In this document: positions 41,061 through 49,721 of the stretch, piece by piece
Layout of the letters: the number at the start of each line of letters is the position of its first letter
Position numbering within the stretch: position 1 is the first letter of the stretch
Assembly (NCBI GenBank): GCA_946413695.1
Contig: CAMKLV010000001.1
Location: 1 to 64,000, forward strand
Reading direction: 5' to 3'
Length of the DNA stretch: 64,000 bases
Source of the DNA: Firm-04 sp946413695
GTDB lineage: Bacteria > Bacillota > Clostridia > Oscillospirales > Ruminococcaceae
Notes under the pieces: generated by a model
The model's input: only the letters and a program-made list of their open reading frames with translations
Database searches by the model: none
What the model was told of the DNA's origin: nothing
Translations under genes and position numbers: made by a program

Positions 41061-42788
41061 TTGGAGACCGTCAGCTACACAGCACTGAAAAAGCTCGCAA
41101 AACAGGCCGCCGAAGCAAAGAAAAAGATCGCCGTCATCGGGGACTGTGCAACGCAGCAGTTTTCAACCGCACTGCGCGGCGAATCAATCCGCAGAGGATT
41201 TCCGATGAATGTCCTTGACGCGGACTATGATCAGATGGAGGCACAGCTTCTTGATCCGAATTCCGAAGTCTATCAGTTCGAGCCGGATTATATCCTGCTG
41301 TTTGCATCGTTCGAGAAGCTGAAGAACCGGTTTTACGATACCGTGCCCGCAGCACGTACCGGCTTTGCACAGCATGAAATCGAACGATTCACCGGACTCT
41401 GGCAGGCGATTGCTGCAAACTCCAAGGCAAAAATCCTGATGTTCGATTTTCCGGAAACGGAGGACACTGTCTTTGGCAGTTATGCGCTGCGCACACCGGC
41501 ATCCTTCGGATTTCAGGTCCGGAAGCTGAATCTGCTGCTCTCAGAAGCAATTGCGGCAGATTTCCCGAATGTCTATCCGATTGCACTGAGCACTGTCCAG
41601 ACAGCACTCGGGCGATCTGCATTCTTTGAGGACCGTACATGGTATCTGGCAAAAATGGCAGTCTGCACGGATGCACTTCCGGCTGTTGTTTCCAGAATCA
41701 TGGATACTGTCACAGCACTGGCAGGTCAGGTCAAAAAGTGCGTGATCGTTGATCTCGATAATACGCTCTGGGGCGGTGTCATCGGCGATGACGGCATAGA
41801 CGGCATTCAGCTCGGGGAGCTCGGTGACGGTCCTGCGTTTGCTGCGCTGCAGCGCTGGCTTCTCGAACTCAAACGCCGCGGCATCCTGCTCGCTGTCTGC
41901 AGCAAGAATAACGTTGATATCGCGCGCGAACCCTTTGAAAAACATCCGGAGATGATTCTGCATCTCGACGATTTTGCAATGTTTGTCGCGAACTGGGAAA
42001 ACAAAGCGCAAAACATCCAGAATATCCAGAAAACCCTGAATATCGGCATGGACAGCCTGGTATTCCTTGACGATAATCCGTTCGAGCGCAATCTTGTCCG
42101 CGAAATGCTGCCGGATGTTACCGTTCCGGAGCTGCCTGAGGATCCGGCATTCGTTCCGGCATATCTCGATTCGCTGCACCTGTTTGAAGCGGTCAGCTTT
42201 TCAGAGGAGGACGCTGCACGCACCGCGCAGTATCAGGCAGAAGCAAGCCGCACCGCTGCACAGGCATCGTTTGGCTCCTATGAGGACTACCTCAAAGCGC
42301 TCGACATGAAAGCCGAGGTTCTGCCGTTCGATTCGTTCCACTATCCGCGCATCGCACAGCTGACACAGCGCTCCAATCAGTTCAATCTGCGGACGGTTCG
42401 CTATTCCGAGGCGGATATCGCTGCAATTGCACAGGATCCGGAATATCTGACACGATACATGACGCTGTCGGATAAATTCGGTGAGCACGGACTGATCAGC
42501 GTTGTGATCTGCAAAAAACATGATGCAGACACACTTTTTGTGGATACATGGCTGATGAGCTGCCGTGTTCTGCGCCGCGGTGTTGAGGAGTGTCTGTTTG
42601 ATGCAATTGTGAAAATGGCAGCAGATGCCGGTTTCAAGTATCTTTCTGCGGAGTATCTCCCGACCGCGAAAAACAAAATGGTCGAGCATTTTTATGAGAC
42701 AATGGGCATGACGCCGCTCGGCGGCGGCAGATATACACTTGAAATCGCCGCCTACCAAAATCATGTACACAATATTACGATTTTATAA
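41061..42788 (+). CDS. FkbH-like HAD-IIIC protein with GNAT-like domain
   Basis: A 575-residue protein. Residues 1-210 are an SGNH-like N-terminal region. Residues 225-370 hold the HAD domain with VDLDNTLWGGV (Asp231, Asp233) and VFLDDNPFER. Residues 410-560 are a GNAT-like fold. FkbH proteins load glyceryl groups onto acyl carrier proteins in polyketide pathways, or modify sugars in some gut bacteria. There is no carrier protein, ketosynthase or glycan gene next to it, so its acceptor is unknown. The start is a TTG, with GAGGAA upstream. Confidence 0.8.
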   Translation: METVSYTALKKLAKQAAEAKKKIAVIGDCATQQFSTALRGESIRRGFPMNVLDADYDQMEAQLLDPNSEVYQFEPDYILLFASFEKLKNRFYDTVPAARTGFAQHEIERFTGLWQAIAANSKAKILMFDFPETEDTVFGSYALRTPASFGFQVRKLNLLLSEAIAADFPNVYPIALSTVQTALGRSAFFEDRTWYLAKMAVCTDALPAVVSRIMDTVTALAGQVKKCVIVDLDNTLWGGVIGDDGIDGIQLGELGDGPAFAALQRWLLELKRRGILLAVCSKNNVDIAREPFEKHPEMILHLDDFAMFVANWENKAQNIQNIQKTLNIGMDSLVFLDDNPFERNLVREMLPDVTVPELPEDPAFVPAYLDSLHLFEAVSFSEEDAARTAQYQAEASRTAAQASFGSYEDYLKALDMKAEVLPFDSFHYPRIAQLTQRSNQFNLRTVRYSEADIAAIAQDPEYLTRYMTLSDKFGEHGLISVVICKKHDADTLFVDTWLMSCRVLRRGVEECLFDAIVKMAADAGFKYLSAEYLPTAKNKMVEHFYETMGMTPLGGGRYTLEIAAYQNHVHNITIL

Positions 42789-42815
42789 GTTTTTCCGTAA
42801 AATCACAAAAAACGC

Positions 42816-42844
42816 TTGAAATAATCACAAAACTGTGGTATAAT
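42816..42844 (+). promoter_or_regulatory. Promoter of the acidic repeat protein
   Basis: TTGAAA (42816-42821) and TATAAT (42839-42844) with a 17-base spacer and TGTGG extended -10. Confidence 0.8.
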
Positions 42845-42931
42845 AACAGCATCAGGATCGTTGCAGCCGCATGGGCAGCGATCAATCGGCATTTGCCGCA
42901 AAAAGCACCTTGCGGAGAAAGAGGAATGACT

Positions 42932-43312
42932 ATGAAGAAAACTACTGCTCTTGCACTGTTCGCCGCCGCTGCAGCAGGTGCTGCCGCTGCATTCATGATC
43001 GCAAAACGCCGTCAGGATGAGGCAAGCTGCCGCTATGATGCAGATGAGTTCGATGATGACGATGATCTTTTCTGTGAAGACTGCGGAATTTGCGGTGAGG
43101 ATGTGAAGGAAGCTGCTGAAGATCTTGCTGATCAGGCAGAGGACGCAGCTGAGGATCTCGCTGACAAGGCAAAGGATGCTGCGGATGATCTCGCAGATAC
43201 TGCTGAGGATGCTGTCGATTCTGCAAAGGATGCAGCTGAGGACATTGCTGACAAAGTCGCAGATGCTGTTGATGATTTCGCAGATGACATCAAGGACAAG
43301 CTTGACAACTGA
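42932..43312 (+). CDS. YtxH-like acidic protein with repeated amphipathic helices
   Basis: A 126-residue protein. The N-terminal hydrophobic segment (about 4-24, Ala-rich) is followed by a short Asp-rich patch with CEDCGICGED. The rest is a series of degenerate 11-residue units of the type AAEDLADxAED (about 60-126), giving a long amphipathic helix like YtxH or LEA proteins. ATG 42932 is preferred because GAGGA lies 6 bases upstream. It may act as a membrane-tethered stress protein. It stands alone between a promoter and a terminator. Confidence 0.7.
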   Translation: MKKTTALALFAAAAAGAAAAFMIAKRRQDEASCRYDADEFDDDDDLFCEDCGICGEDVKEAAEDLADQAEDAAEDLADKAKDAADDLADTAEDAVDSAKDAAEDIADKVADAVDDFADDIKDKLDN

Positions 43313-43338
43313 TCACGCGATCATCAGACCTGAATGCA

Positions 43339-43374
43339 AAACGGGATGTGTCAAAAACTGCGCATCCCGTTTTT
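43339..43374 (+). terminator. Terminator of the repeat-protein gene
   Basis: A perfect 11-bp stem AAAACGGGATG / CATCCCGTTTT with a 14-base loop and a T-tract. Confidence 0.9.
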
Positions 43375-43398
43375 TATGTGTAAGATTGGGGTAATTGT

Positions 43399-44241
43399 AT
43401 GCAAAAAATTCTCGGATATCTGCGCCGCGCCGTGCAGGAATTTGATCTGATTCAGAACGGTGACAGGATCGCCGTCGGCATTTCCGGCGGCAAGGACAGT
43501 CTGCTGCTCCTGAATGCGCTCCGTGATTTTCAGCGGTTCGGTCTGTTCGATTACACGATCGTCGGCATCACGCTGGATCCGCAGTTCGAGGGCGTACAGA
43601 CAGACTATTCACCGGCGGTGGAATTCTGTGAAAAGCTCGGTGTCGAGTATCATGTGATCCGGACACAGATCGGACAGATCGTGTTCGATCACCGCAAAGA
43701 GACGCATCCATGCAGCCTTTGCGCGAAGATGCGCCGCGGTGCGCTGCACGATCATGCAAAGGCACTCGGCTGCAACAAGCTGGCGCTTGGGCATCACAAT
43801 GATGACGCAATCGAGACTTTTCTGATGAATCTGTTTATCGAAGGCAGAATTGGCTGCTATGCCCCGAAATCTTATCTCTCGCGAAAGGATCTGACCTTGA
43901 TCCGCCCCTTAAGCTTTGCGCCCGAAGCGGATATCATTCACGCGGCGCGGCAGAACATCCCGCAGATTGTGAAATCGCGCTGTCCCGTTGACGGACACAC
44001 ATCCCGCGAGATGATGAAAAACTTTATCCGCGAGCAGGAGCGTATGCACTCCGGCTTTAAAACGCGCGTGTTCGGTGCCATGCGGCGCGCAAATGTAGAC
44101 GGCTGGGGCGGTAAGACCTATGTTCGCGATCTTTCGATGGATAACCCCGAAACAAACGGAAAACCCGAGCGTTTTCATATGCTTGAAGCTGAAATTGCAA
44201 GACGGCTCAAGGAGGGACAATATGCGGATCTTGGGAATTGA
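43399..44241 (+). CDS. ttcA: TtcA-like tRNA thiolation ATPase (PP-loop)
   Basis: A 280-residue PP-loop protein that would activate a tRNA base for sulfur insertion. It has the ATP motif SGGKDS, the CSLCAKMRR cysteine pair and GHHNDDAIETFLMNLF. The length matches short TtcA-like proteins. It starts the operon ttcA-tsaD-trmN6-rsmI and overlaps tsaD by 20 bases. In Gram-positives the exact base modified is not always known. Confidence 0.85.
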   Translation: MQKILGYLRRAVQEFDLIQNGDRIAVGISGGKDSLLLLNALRDFQRFGLFDYTIVGITLDPQFEGVQTDYSPAVEFCEKLGVEYHVIRTQIGQIVFDHRKETHPCSLCAKMRRGALHDHAKALGCNKLALGHHNDDAIETFLMNLFIEGRIGCYAPKSYLSRKDLTLIRPLSFAPEADIIHAARQNIPQIVKSRCPVDGHTSREMMKNFIREQERMHSGFKTRVFGAMRRANVDGWGGKTYVRDLSMDNPETNGKPERFHMLEAEIARRLKEGQYADLGN

Positions 44242-45238
44242 GAGCTCCTGCGACGAAACGGCAGCTGCAATCGTTGAGGACGGTCGCACGATTCTCTCGA
44301 ATGTTATCGCGTCTCAGGCGGATGAGCACCGTCTCTACGGCGGCGTTGTACCGGAGCTCGCCTCGCGCAGACACTGCGAGAATATTCTGCCGGTTGTCCG
44401 GCAGGCGCTTGCAGATGCGAATATGACCATTGATGATGTCGATGCCATCGCTGTGACCTATGCGCCCGGTCTGATCGGCGCGCTGCTTGTCGGCGTGAGC
44501 TTTGCAAAAGGGCTTGCCATGATGGCGAACAAGCCGCTGATTCCGGTGCATCACACCGAAGGACATGCCGCGGCAAATTATCTGGTGCATCCCGATCTGA
44601 AACCGCCGTATCTCGGACTGATCGTCAGCGGCGGACACACCCGTATTGCCGAGGTGCTCGACTACACAACCTTCCGGACGGTCGGCAAAACGCGGGATGA
44701 TGCGGCAGGGGAATGCTTTGATAAGTGTGCCCGGGCAATGGGATTTCCGTATCCGGGCGGCGTGCATATCGATCAGGCTGCACAAAAGGGCAATGCATCC
44801 GCATTCAAGCTGCCCAGAACTAAAATGGACGGCAATCCCTATGATTTCAGCTTTTCCGGTCTCAAGACCTATATCGTCAATATGCTGCATCACGCAGAGC
44901 AGGTGGGCGAGACTGTCAATACCGATGACCTTTCCGCTGCGCTGCAAAAGGCAATTGCGGCTACTGTCACGGAGAAAACAATCGCAGCCGCCAAGGAGCT
45001 CGGATATACGAATATTGCGCTATCCGGCGGCGTTTCGGCAAACTCCGGTGTTCGCAATACACTGGCTGCTGCATGTGAAAAGAACGGATTTACACTCTGT
45101 ATGCCGCCGCTTGCACTCTGCGGAGACAATGCTGCTATGATTGCAGCACAGGGATATTATAACTATCTTGCAGGCATCACCGCGGATGAAACGCTGAACG
45201 CAGTCGCCTCAAAGGAACTGCGCGGAGAATCCGCATGA
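44222..45238 (+). CDS. tsaD: tRNA N6-adenosine threonylcarbamoyltransferase TsaD
   Basis: Transfers the threonylcarbamoyl group to A37 of ANN-decoding tRNAs. ATG 44222 with AAGGAGG begins at MRILGIESSCDETAAAIVEDG, the classic start. The metal-site motif HTEGHAAANYL, LIVSGGHT and LSGGVSANSG are present in the 338 residues. The genes for TsaB and TsaE are not nearby. It overlaps ttcA and the next gene. Confidence 0.96.
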   Translation: MRILGIESSCDETAAAIVEDGRTILSNVIASQADEHRLYGGVVPELASRRHCENILPVVRQALADANMTIDDVDAIAVTYAPGLIGALLVGVSFAKGLAMMANKPLIPVHHTEGHAAANYLVHPDLKPPYLGLIVSGGHTRIAEVLDYTTFRTVGKTRDDAAGECFDKCARAMGFPYPGGVHIDQAAQKGNASAFKLPRTKMDGNPYDFSFSGLKTYIVNMLHHAEQVGETVNTDDLSAALQKAIAATVTEKTIAAAKELGYTNIALSGGVSANSGVRNTLAAACEKNGFTLCMPPLALCGDNAAMIAAQGYYNYLAGITADETLNAVASKELRGESA

Positions 45239-45957
45239 GCCGCATATTCGAGGAACTCAAATCCGGATTGTATGTCTGCCGCAGTGATATTCACAGCTTC
45301 GGCACAGATGCATTTCTGCTGACCGGCTTTTGCGGATACCGTCAGCGCGATCTTGTCTGCGATCTCGGAACAGGCTGCGGAATCATCCCGCTGCTGATGC
45401 AGCGCAGCAAACCGCCGAAACAGATCTACGCAGTCGATATCCAGCCGGATGCAATCGAGCAGCTTCAACTCGGCATCGCGCACAGCACATGCTCGCCCGC
45501 CATCACGCCGGTCTGCTGTGATCTGCGCGAACTGAAAGACATGCCGTTCGGACAGTTTGATCTTGTCACATGCAACCCGCCTTATAAAGCGAGCAATGCC
45601 GGTATTCTCTCCGATGATGCGCAAAAGCAGATTGCCCGTCACGAGATTGCCGGCGACATATCAGATATCTGCGCGGCGGCATCAAGGCTGCTGAATTATC
45701 ACGGCAGATTTTGTCTTTGCTGCCGTCCGGAGCGCCTTGCCGATATCATGTGCGCGATGCGTGCAAATCAGATTGAACCGAAGCGGCTGCGGCTGGTCTG
45801 CAAAACGCCGGAATCCGCACCGTGGCTGTTCCTGATTGAAGGCAAAAAATCAGCAAAGCCGTTCCTGCAAATCGAACCCACACTGTTTGTGCGCTCCGGC
45901 GACGGACTGACCGCGGAGGCTGCACAAATCTGCCATTTTGGAGACAAATATCTATGA
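45235..45957 (+). CDS. trmN6: tRNA1(Val) (adenine37-N6)-methyltransferase-like
   Basis: A 240-residue class I SAM-dependent methyltransferase. VCDLGTGCGIIPLLM binds SAM and TCNPPYK is the N6-adenine catalytic motif. The overall layout matches TrmN6/YabB. Four-base overlaps on both sides place it firmly in the tRNA/rRNA modification operon. Confidence 0.88.
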   Translation: MSRIFEELKSGLYVCRSDIHSFGTDAFLLTGFCGYRQRDLVCDLGTGCGIIPLLMQRSKPPKQIYAVDIQPDAIEQLQLGIAHSTCSPAITPVCCDLRELKDMPFGQFDLVTCNPPYKASNAGILSDDAQKQIARHEIAGDISDICAAASRLLNYHGRFCLCCRPERLADIMCAMRANQIEPKRLRLVCKTPESAPWLFLIEGKKSAKPFLQIEPTLFVRSGDGLTAEAAQICHFGDKYL

Positions 45958-46781
45958 GCGGAACTCTCTTCATCGTCGGTACGCCGATTGGAAATCTCGG
46001 CGACATGACCGAACGGCAGCTTGATGTGCTCAGCAGTGTTGATTTCATCGCTGCTGAGGATACGCGCGTCACACGGAAGCTGCTTTCCCATTTTGATATC
46101 CACACACCGCTTGTGAGCTACCACGAACACAGCTCCGAGGCCGTGATCCGGCAAATTATGGATCGCATCACAGCAGGGGAGACCTGCGCAGTTGTGACTG
46201 ATGCCGGTATGCCCTGCATCTCTGATCCCGGTGCGATTCTGGTACAGAACTGCATCGCGGACAATATCCCCATGCAGGTGATTCCGGGTCCGAGTGCTGT
46301 GATTTCTGCGCTGGCAATCTCCGGTCAGGATACAACGCGCTTCTGCTTTGAAGGATTCCTCTCTGTGACAAAAAAGCAGCGGTTCACACATCTCGAATCC
46401 CTGCGCCATGAATCCCGAACGATGGTTTTCTATGAAGCGCCGCATAAACTCCTGAACACGCTGCGGGATATGCTCGAATATTTCGGCGACCGCTCGATTT
46501 CGATCTGCCGCGAGCTGACCAAAATTCATGAGGAAATGACAAAGACAACGCTTGCCGAAGCGGTGCGATACTATGAATCCAATCCGCCGCGCGGTGAATT
46601 TGTGCTGGTTGTTGCCGGTGAGACAGTGAATCAGGAGGACGAAAAGCCTTCGCTGGAGGCTGTTCTCGCAATTGCACGCGAGCGAATCGCGGGCGGGGAA
46701 CGTGCTGCGGATGTCTGCAAGCAGCTTGCCGCTGAAACAGGTTATCCCAAACGCGTGCTGTATCAGGCAGTGATCTCATAA
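45954..46781 (+). CDS. rsmI: 16S rRNA (cytidine1402-2'-O)-methyltransferase RsmI
   Basis: Methylates C1402 in the ribosomal P site. The 275 residues carry the tetrapyrrole-methylase fold: IVGTPIGNLGDMTERQL, AAEDTRVTRKLL, VTDAGMPCISDPG, PGPSAVISALAISG and FYEAPHK. The length is normal. It is the last gene of the operon, followed by a terminator. Confidence 0.96.
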   Translation: MSGTLFIVGTPIGNLGDMTERQLDVLSSVDFIAAEDTRVTRKLLSHFDIHTPLVSYHEHSSEAVIRQIMDRITAGETCAVVTDAGMPCISDPGAILVQNCIADNIPMQVIPGPSAVISALAISGQDTTRFCFEGFLSVTKKQRFTHLESLRHESRTMVFYEAPHKLLNTLRDMLEYFGDRSISICRELTKIHEEMTKTTLAEAVRYYESNPPRGEFVLVVAGETVNQEDEKPSLEAVLAIARERIAGGERAADVCKQLAAETGYPKRVLYQAVIS

Positions 46782-46782
46782 C

Positions 46783-46814
46783 AAAAAGCCGGAGACGCAA
46801 ATCTCCGGCTTTTT
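46783..46814. terminator. Bidirectional terminator rsmI / coaX
   Basis: A perfect 13-bp stem AAAAAGCCGGAGA / TCTCCGGCTTTTT with a 6-base loop, between convergent genes. Confidence 0.92.
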
Positions 46815-46815
46815 C

Positions 46816-47580
46816 TCATGCCTTATAGTTTTTGTAGAACAGCGTGTCGAGACCTTTCAGCAGCAGTTCATCATCAATAATGATGTCATGACGGCAGTGC
46901 GGAACGATCAGCGGTGCAAGCCCGCCGCTTGCGATCACCGTGGTCTCATAGCCGAGCTCAGCCTGCATCCGGTCAATCAACGCATCCATTGCACCGGCAT
47001 TGCCGTATACAACACCTGCCTGCATCGAATCAATGGTCTCCATATTGATGACCTTTTTCGGCGCGATCAGCTGGATATGCGGCAGCTGTGCCGTGCCGGA
47101 TTCAAGCGACTGCAGTGCGAGCGAAACGCCCGGATAGATGATGCCGCCGATAAAGTGCTTCTCGCGGTTGACAACGGTCATCGTTGTTGCGGTGCCCATA
47201 TCAATGATGATTGCAGGCGCACCGTAATGTTCGATTGCTGCAACTGCGCCCACAACAAGATCCGCGCCGACGCCCTGCGGCAGAATATTGATTCCGGTTT
47301 TGATACCGTGGCCGACAATCAGAGAACGGATACCGGTCAGCTTCTCGACTGCATTGCAGAGCAGATCAGTGAGCGGCGGCACAACGCTGGAAATGATCGA
47401 GCCGTGCAGATTCGTAATGTCAACCTGATGCAGCTCAAGCACCATTTTCACGAGAACCGCAAATTCCAGATCGGTCTTGTTGCGGTCTGAATGCAGGCGC
47501 TCGACAAATTCGACCTGATGATCATTGACGCATCCGATGCAGATATTCGAGTTTCCGATGTCAATCGTGAGGATTTTCAT
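46816..47580 (-). CDS. coaX: Type III pantothenate kinase
   Basis: Phosphorylates pantothenate, the first step of coenzyme A synthesis. The 254 residues of the ASKHA fold include LTIDIGNSNICIG, SSVVPPLTD, GADLVVGAVAA, IIDMGTATTMTVV and IIYPGVSLALQSL. It lies 14 bases after the S-component gene, so both come from one transcript. Confidence 0.96.
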   Translation of the reverse strand: MKILTIDIGNSNICIGCVNDHQVEFVERLHSDRNKTDLEFAVLVKMVLELHQVDITNLHGSIISSVVPPLTDLLCNAVEKLTGIRSLIVGHGIKTGINILPQGVGADLVVGAVAAIEHYGAPAIIIDMGTATTMTVVNREKHFIGGIIYPGVSLALQSLESGTAQLPHIQLIAPKKVINMETIDSMQAGVVYGNAGAMDALIDRMQAELGYETTVIASGGLAPLIVPHCRHDIIIDDELLLKGLDTLFYKNYKA

Positions 47581-47594
47581 GCAGCTATCCTTTC

Positions 47595-48185
47595 TTATTC
47601 AGCCGATGCAGTTTCCGGCTTCTTGATAATATTCAGAATTCTGACAATCGCGGTGCTGAGAACGAGATTGATGCCCATCTCAACAAGAAAGTTGAGTCCG
47701 ATAAATCCGAACAGGAAATATGCGCCGACATTTTCGTAGCCGCTTGCCGCGCCCCATTCCTTGATTGTGTTCAGGAAAAACAGCACACAGCCGATCAGAA
47801 ATACGCCGGTATTCACCACCGGGCAGACAACACCGGCGGTCAGAACAGCAGCCCACTGATTTTTCTTCTCCAGCAGCTTATATACCGCACCGGCAGCAGC
47901 ACCGGCAAGCATGCCCTTCATGATGCAGGTAATAATTGTGCCCGGTACATTGATTGCAAGGAACGCAGCAGCATCGGTTGCGAGAACCATGACACCGAAT
48001 ACAAATCCAAGCCATGCGCCTGCCTTCCAGCCGTAGAGCGCTGCACCGATGATAATCGGGGCCAGCACAAGCGTAATGCTGAACGGTCCGAAGTGAATCG
48101 CGCTGCCGATTCCCTGCAGCACGATCACGATTGCGGTCAGAATGCCCATTCCGACCAGAGTCTGAACTGAAAATTTCTTTGACAT
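47595..48185 (-). CDS. ECF transporter S component (probable pantothenate uptake)
   Basis: A 196-residue integral membrane protein with about six helices, typical of substrate-binding S components that join the shared EcfA/EcfT module (not encoded here). ATG 48185 has GGAGG upstream. The operon with coaX suggests that the substrate is pantothenate. That link is by context only; a vitamin of another kind is possible. It has a structured leader and a near-consensus promoter. Confidence 0.75.
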   Translation of the reverse strand: MSKKFSVQTLVGMGILTAIVIVLQGIGSAIHFGPFSITLVLAPIIIGAALYGWKAGAWLGFVFGVMVLATDAAAFLAINVPGTIITCIMKGMLAGAAAGAVYKLLEKKNQWAAVLTAGVVCPVVNTGVFLIGCVLFFLNTIKEWGAASGYENVGAYFLFGFIGLNFLVEMGINLVLSTAIVRILNIIKKPETASAE

Positions 48186-48248
48186 ATAAATGCCTCCTCC
48201 TGTTATTATTCCCATGCGGGATACAATACAAGCACGGACATCGCCGAG

Positions 48249-48318
48249 CGGACACAACTCCTCATGCGGAAATCCGGTCTTCGGCGGGAAGTACCAGTTT
48301 CAGCACATTGTGTGTCCG
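48249..48318 (-). ncRNA. Structured 5' leader of the S component-coaX operon, candidate riboswitch
   Basis: On the minus strand an 8-bp closing stem CGGACACA / TGTGTCCG encloses 54 bases. Several internal pairings are possible, for example around CTTCCCGCCGAAG and CCGGATTTCC. Transcription from the promoter at 48324-48352 should begin at or just before this stem, so the mRNA starts with it. The leader is about 130 bases. I do not match it to TPP, FMN, THF, preQ1 or pan-motif consensus sequences. Confidence 0.5.
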
Positions 48319-48323
48319 AGTAC

Positions 48324-48352
48324 AGTATAGCATATTCGCATCTGTTTGTCAA
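48324..48352 (-). promoter_or_regulatory. Near-consensus promoter of the S component-coaX operon
   Basis: TTGACA (48347-48352) and TATACT (48324-48329) on the minus strand with a 17-base spacer. Confidence 0.9.
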
Positions 48353-48366
48353 GTATTTCACAAAGA

Positions 48367-48396
48367 AAAAGCACATGCCGTGTGACATGTGCTTTT
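48367..48396. terminator. Terminator after the AI-2E family gene
   Basis: A perfect 11-bp stem AAAAGCACATG / CATGTGCTTTT with an 8-base loop. It ends the leftward ppk operon. Confidence 0.85.
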
Positions 48397-48401
48397 CTGC
48401 G

Positions 48402-49721
48402 TTAATGCTTGCGTTTTCTGCGCTTCTTCTGCGATTTTTGCGTCGATTGAACGGCGGTCTGTGCCGCCGGCGCAGGTTCCGGCTGTTCAGGTTCAGGTAT
48501 GATTTCCGGAACAGGCGGTGTATCAGGCGGTGCTCCCGCAACAGCCAATGCGGGCTCCGGTTCGTCATCCTCCGGCATATGGTCAATCGCTTCTTTGAGC
48601 AGCTGATAGATGATAGCGAACACCGGCACTGTAAAGATGATACCGAAGATGCCGCCCAATCCGCCGCCTAGAATGACTGCGATCAGCACGAGAAGCCCCG
48701 GCAGACCGATCGAGTTTCCAACCACGCGCGGATAGATAAACTGACCTTCGATTTGCTGGAGCGCCAGAATGAACACCAGAAACCAGATCACGCGATCCGG
48801 CGCCTCCACCCAGATCAGCAGCGCGCCGATGCCGCCGCCGATCCATGCACCGATGATCGGAAGAAGGGCGGTGATGCCGGTCAGGATGCCGATTGTCGCT
48901 GCATAAGGAAAACGGAAGATATAAAGCCCGAGAGTACAGAGCGAACCGATGATGATCGCCTCCATAAACTGTCCGGTCAGGAAACTCGCAAAAGAAGAAT
49001 TTGCAAGGCGCAGCACGCGGAAAACCCGCTCATGATAGCGCTTCGGTGTCAGAAGCTGAATAATCTTGTGTCCGACATAAAGCACACGCTTTTTTGCACT
49101 GAGCAGATAGATCGCAATGATCAGACCGAGCACAAGATTCGTAGCAGTCGAGAGCACAGAGCGTGTCGCAGTGAATGCCGTACCGAGCACGGATTCAACC
49201 TTACCGTCAAGCAGATTGCCGATAAAACCGATTGTTGTATCCCAGTCCATATCGAATTCACGGATCTTGTCCATGATAAAGGACGGGGCATTCCATGCGT
49301 TCAGCTGCGCTTCAACCATCGACAGCAGTTGATCCTGACTGCTCGGCATTTTCTCGATCAGTGTGTTGACAGCCGTTGTGAGCTGCGGGATAATCATGAA
49401 AATGATCAAAGCGAGCAAAATCATCGCAACGAGACCTGTGCAGATCGCACTCAGGATCGGATTGAGTTTGCGCTCCCAGACATGCTCGGAATTCGCCATG
49501 CTGCGGAAGATTTTTTTCTGAAACAGATTCAGGAACAGGTTGATCACAAACGCAATGCAGATGCCGTATGCGACCGGTTCGAGAATCGCAAATATCCAGA
49601 TGAATACGCTTTTGATCGAGGAGAAATTCTGCAGTCCCATATAAAGCAGGATGCCGTATGTGACCAGCAGAAACATTGTTTTTCTGTGCGGCTTGTTTTC
49701 CTTATCAGGTGTGTTTCTCAT
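48402..49721 (-). CDS. AI-2E family membrane transporter (PerM-like)
   Basis: A 439-residue protein of about eight helices. Family features are the long N-terminal helices, the central soluble part, and PIIGAWIGGGIGALL plus GNSIGLPGLLVLIAVILGGGLGGIFG near the end. A Pro-rich, then Lys/Arg-rich tail (about 375-439) extends the usual 340-370-residue protein. Members export AI-2 or act as ion antiporters; the substrate is not known here. It overlaps ppk by 4 bases. Confidence 0.88.
   Translation of the reverse strand: MRNTPDKENKPHRKTMFLLVTYGILLYMGLQNFSSIKSVFIWIFAILEPVAYGICIAFVINLFLNLFQKKIFRSMANSEHVWERKLNPILSAICTGLVAMILLALIIFMIIPQLTTAVNTLIEKMPSSQDQLLSMVEAQLNAWNAPSFIMDKIREFDMDWDTTIGFIGNLLDGKVESVLGTAFTATRSVLSTATNLVLGLIIAIYLLSAKKRVLYVGHKIIQLLTPKRYHERVFRVLRLANSSFASFLTGQFMEAIIIGSLCTLGLYIFRFPYAATIGILTGITALLPIIGAWIGGGIGALLIWVEAPDRVIWFLVFILALQQIEGQFIYPRVVGNSIGLPGLLVLIAVILGGGLGGIFGIIFTVPVFAIIYQLLKEAIDHMPEDDEPEPALAVAGAPPDTPPVPEIIPEPEQPEPAPAAQTAVQSTQKSQKKRRKRKH

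Noticed and set aside
48186..48318. TPP, FMN, THF, preQ1 or pan-motif riboswitch in the S-component leader
   Set aside because: The conserved core sequences of these classes, as I know them, are not present; only a structured leader is claimed.
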